From Pedobacter sp. ISL-64 (GTDB taxonomy: Bacteria; Bacteroidota; Bacteroidia; Sphingobacteriales; Sphingobacteriaceae), in contig NZ_JAGGPU010000006.1 in NCBI RefSeq assembly GCF_018613605.1, forward strand, positions 354,411-418,410: 64,000 nucleotides of DNA. Direction: 5' to 3'. A program made the position numbers and the translations under genes. This document shows positions 63,732-64,000 of the stretch, in pieces. Within the stretch, counting starts at the first letter, position 1; every line of letters begins with the position of its first letter. Under the pieces are notes generated by a model. That model had not been told where the DNA came from, did not search any database, and saw nothing but the letters and a program-made list of their open reading frames with translations.

Positions 63732-64000
63732 ATGAGATTCTTATTTACCGTATTTTCCTTGCTTTTAGTTTCTGTTGTTGGCTTTGCACAAGACAACTAT
63801 GATGTTGATTTAATCCCCGCTAACCTGCGCAACCGCGCCAATGCCTGTATCAGGAATGAAGAAACAACCATCGATATGCGCTCGCCTGATAACGTAATGC
63901 TTAATGTAAAAAAAGCCATTACGGTATTTAACCAAAATGGAGAGGACGAAGCACGTTTGGTACTCTATTACGATAAAAATATTTCAATTAAAGGGATAAA
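63732..64000 (+). CDS. DUF3857-family secreted protein (partial, runs past window end)
   Basis: Starting at the ATG at 63732, directly after the previous stop, the frame reads MRFLFTVFSLLLVSVVGFAQ, a clear signal peptide, then DLIPANLRNRANACIRNEE and VMLNVKKAITVFNQNGEDEA, which match the beginning of DUF3857 proteins of this phylum. The frame is open to the last base, about 89 codons inside the window. It is the second of two neighbouring paralogues with no spacer between them, so they are cotranscribed and probably act together. Confidence 0.85.
   Translation, partial: MRFLFTVFSLLLVSVVGFAQDNYDVDLIPANLRNRANACIRNEETTIDMRSPDNVMLNVKKAITVFNQNGEDEARLVLYYDKNISIKGI

Overview
The window looks like chromosomal DNA of a Bacteroidota member of the Sphingobacteriaceae, most like Pedobacter. 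Three things point there. It is AT-rich, with TAnnTTTG-type -7 promoter boxes and almost no Shine-Dalgarno sequences. Its families are typical of that group: UpxY/NusG-like antiterminator, Wza/Wzc export pair, DUF3857 proteins, GLPGLI-like protein, paired M16 peptidases, and a GNAT-nitrilase fusion. It also carries many dispersed palindromic repeats. This assignment is by inspection only; no database was searched.

Region 1 (1-15.4 kb, leftward) is a surface polysaccharide locus read as one long operon: Wza-like export lipoprotein, Wzc-like tyrosine kinase, UpxY-like antiterminator, nucleotide-sugar dehydrogenase, Wzx-like flippase, DegT aminotransferase, GT2, GT4, Wzy-like polymerase, second DegT aminotransferase, small initiating sugar-phosphate transferase, GT4, and an asparagine-synthase-like amidotransferase that runs off the left edge. 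Several junctions are 4-base ATGA overlaps. A NeuD/PglD-like acetyltransferase lies alone on the other side of a 717-base gap. The dehydrogenase and amidotransferase together suggest an amidated uronic acid in the polymer.

Region 2 (16.9-22.4 kb) is glycerol use: glpD-glpK-glpF rightward, a DeoR/GlpR repressor divergent, and a lone receiver-domain protein behind it. Region 3 (22.4-27.8 kb) has an M16 peptidase pair whose active site appears split between two chains, a DEDDh exonuclease overlapping a CBS/DUF294 protein, and a two-repeat DUF1508 protein. A 950-base gap (27.8-28.7 kb) is a mosaic of repeats followed by two identical LacI-type operator-like sites ahead of a lipoprotein metallopeptidase with an F5/8 C-terminal domain.

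Region 4 (30.4-33.6 kb) is the classic thrS-infC-rpmI-rplT operon, with infC on a TTG start. Region 5 (33.7-48 kb) mixes an acyltransferase, GLPGLI-like protein, LutA-like Fe-S protein, UMF1 transporter, short RecQ, a large TolB-like/amidohydrolase fusion and a B12-binding radical SAM protein. Region 6 (48-58.6 kb) is mostly housekeeping: a BaiN-like flavoprotein divergent from purK-purE, YqgE, pdxH, 3-hydroxyacyl-CoA dehydrogenase, ruvB, GNAT-nitrilase, queG and a VapBC-type toxin-antitoxin pair. Region 7 (58.7-64 kb) has an M1 peptidase, a DEDDh exonuclease and two DUF3857 proteins, the last cut by the window edge.

No rRNA, tRNA, CRISPR array, transposase or phage gene was seen. Many starts given here are shorter than the longest open frame, because the longest frame often begins at a TTG or GTG inside a promoter or terminator. 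The points most worth following are the split M16 pair, the near-leaderless promoter architecture, the symmetric divergent promoter at purK, the repeat captured in the 5' end of purE, the dispersed repeat families, and the chemistry of the polysaccharide locus.
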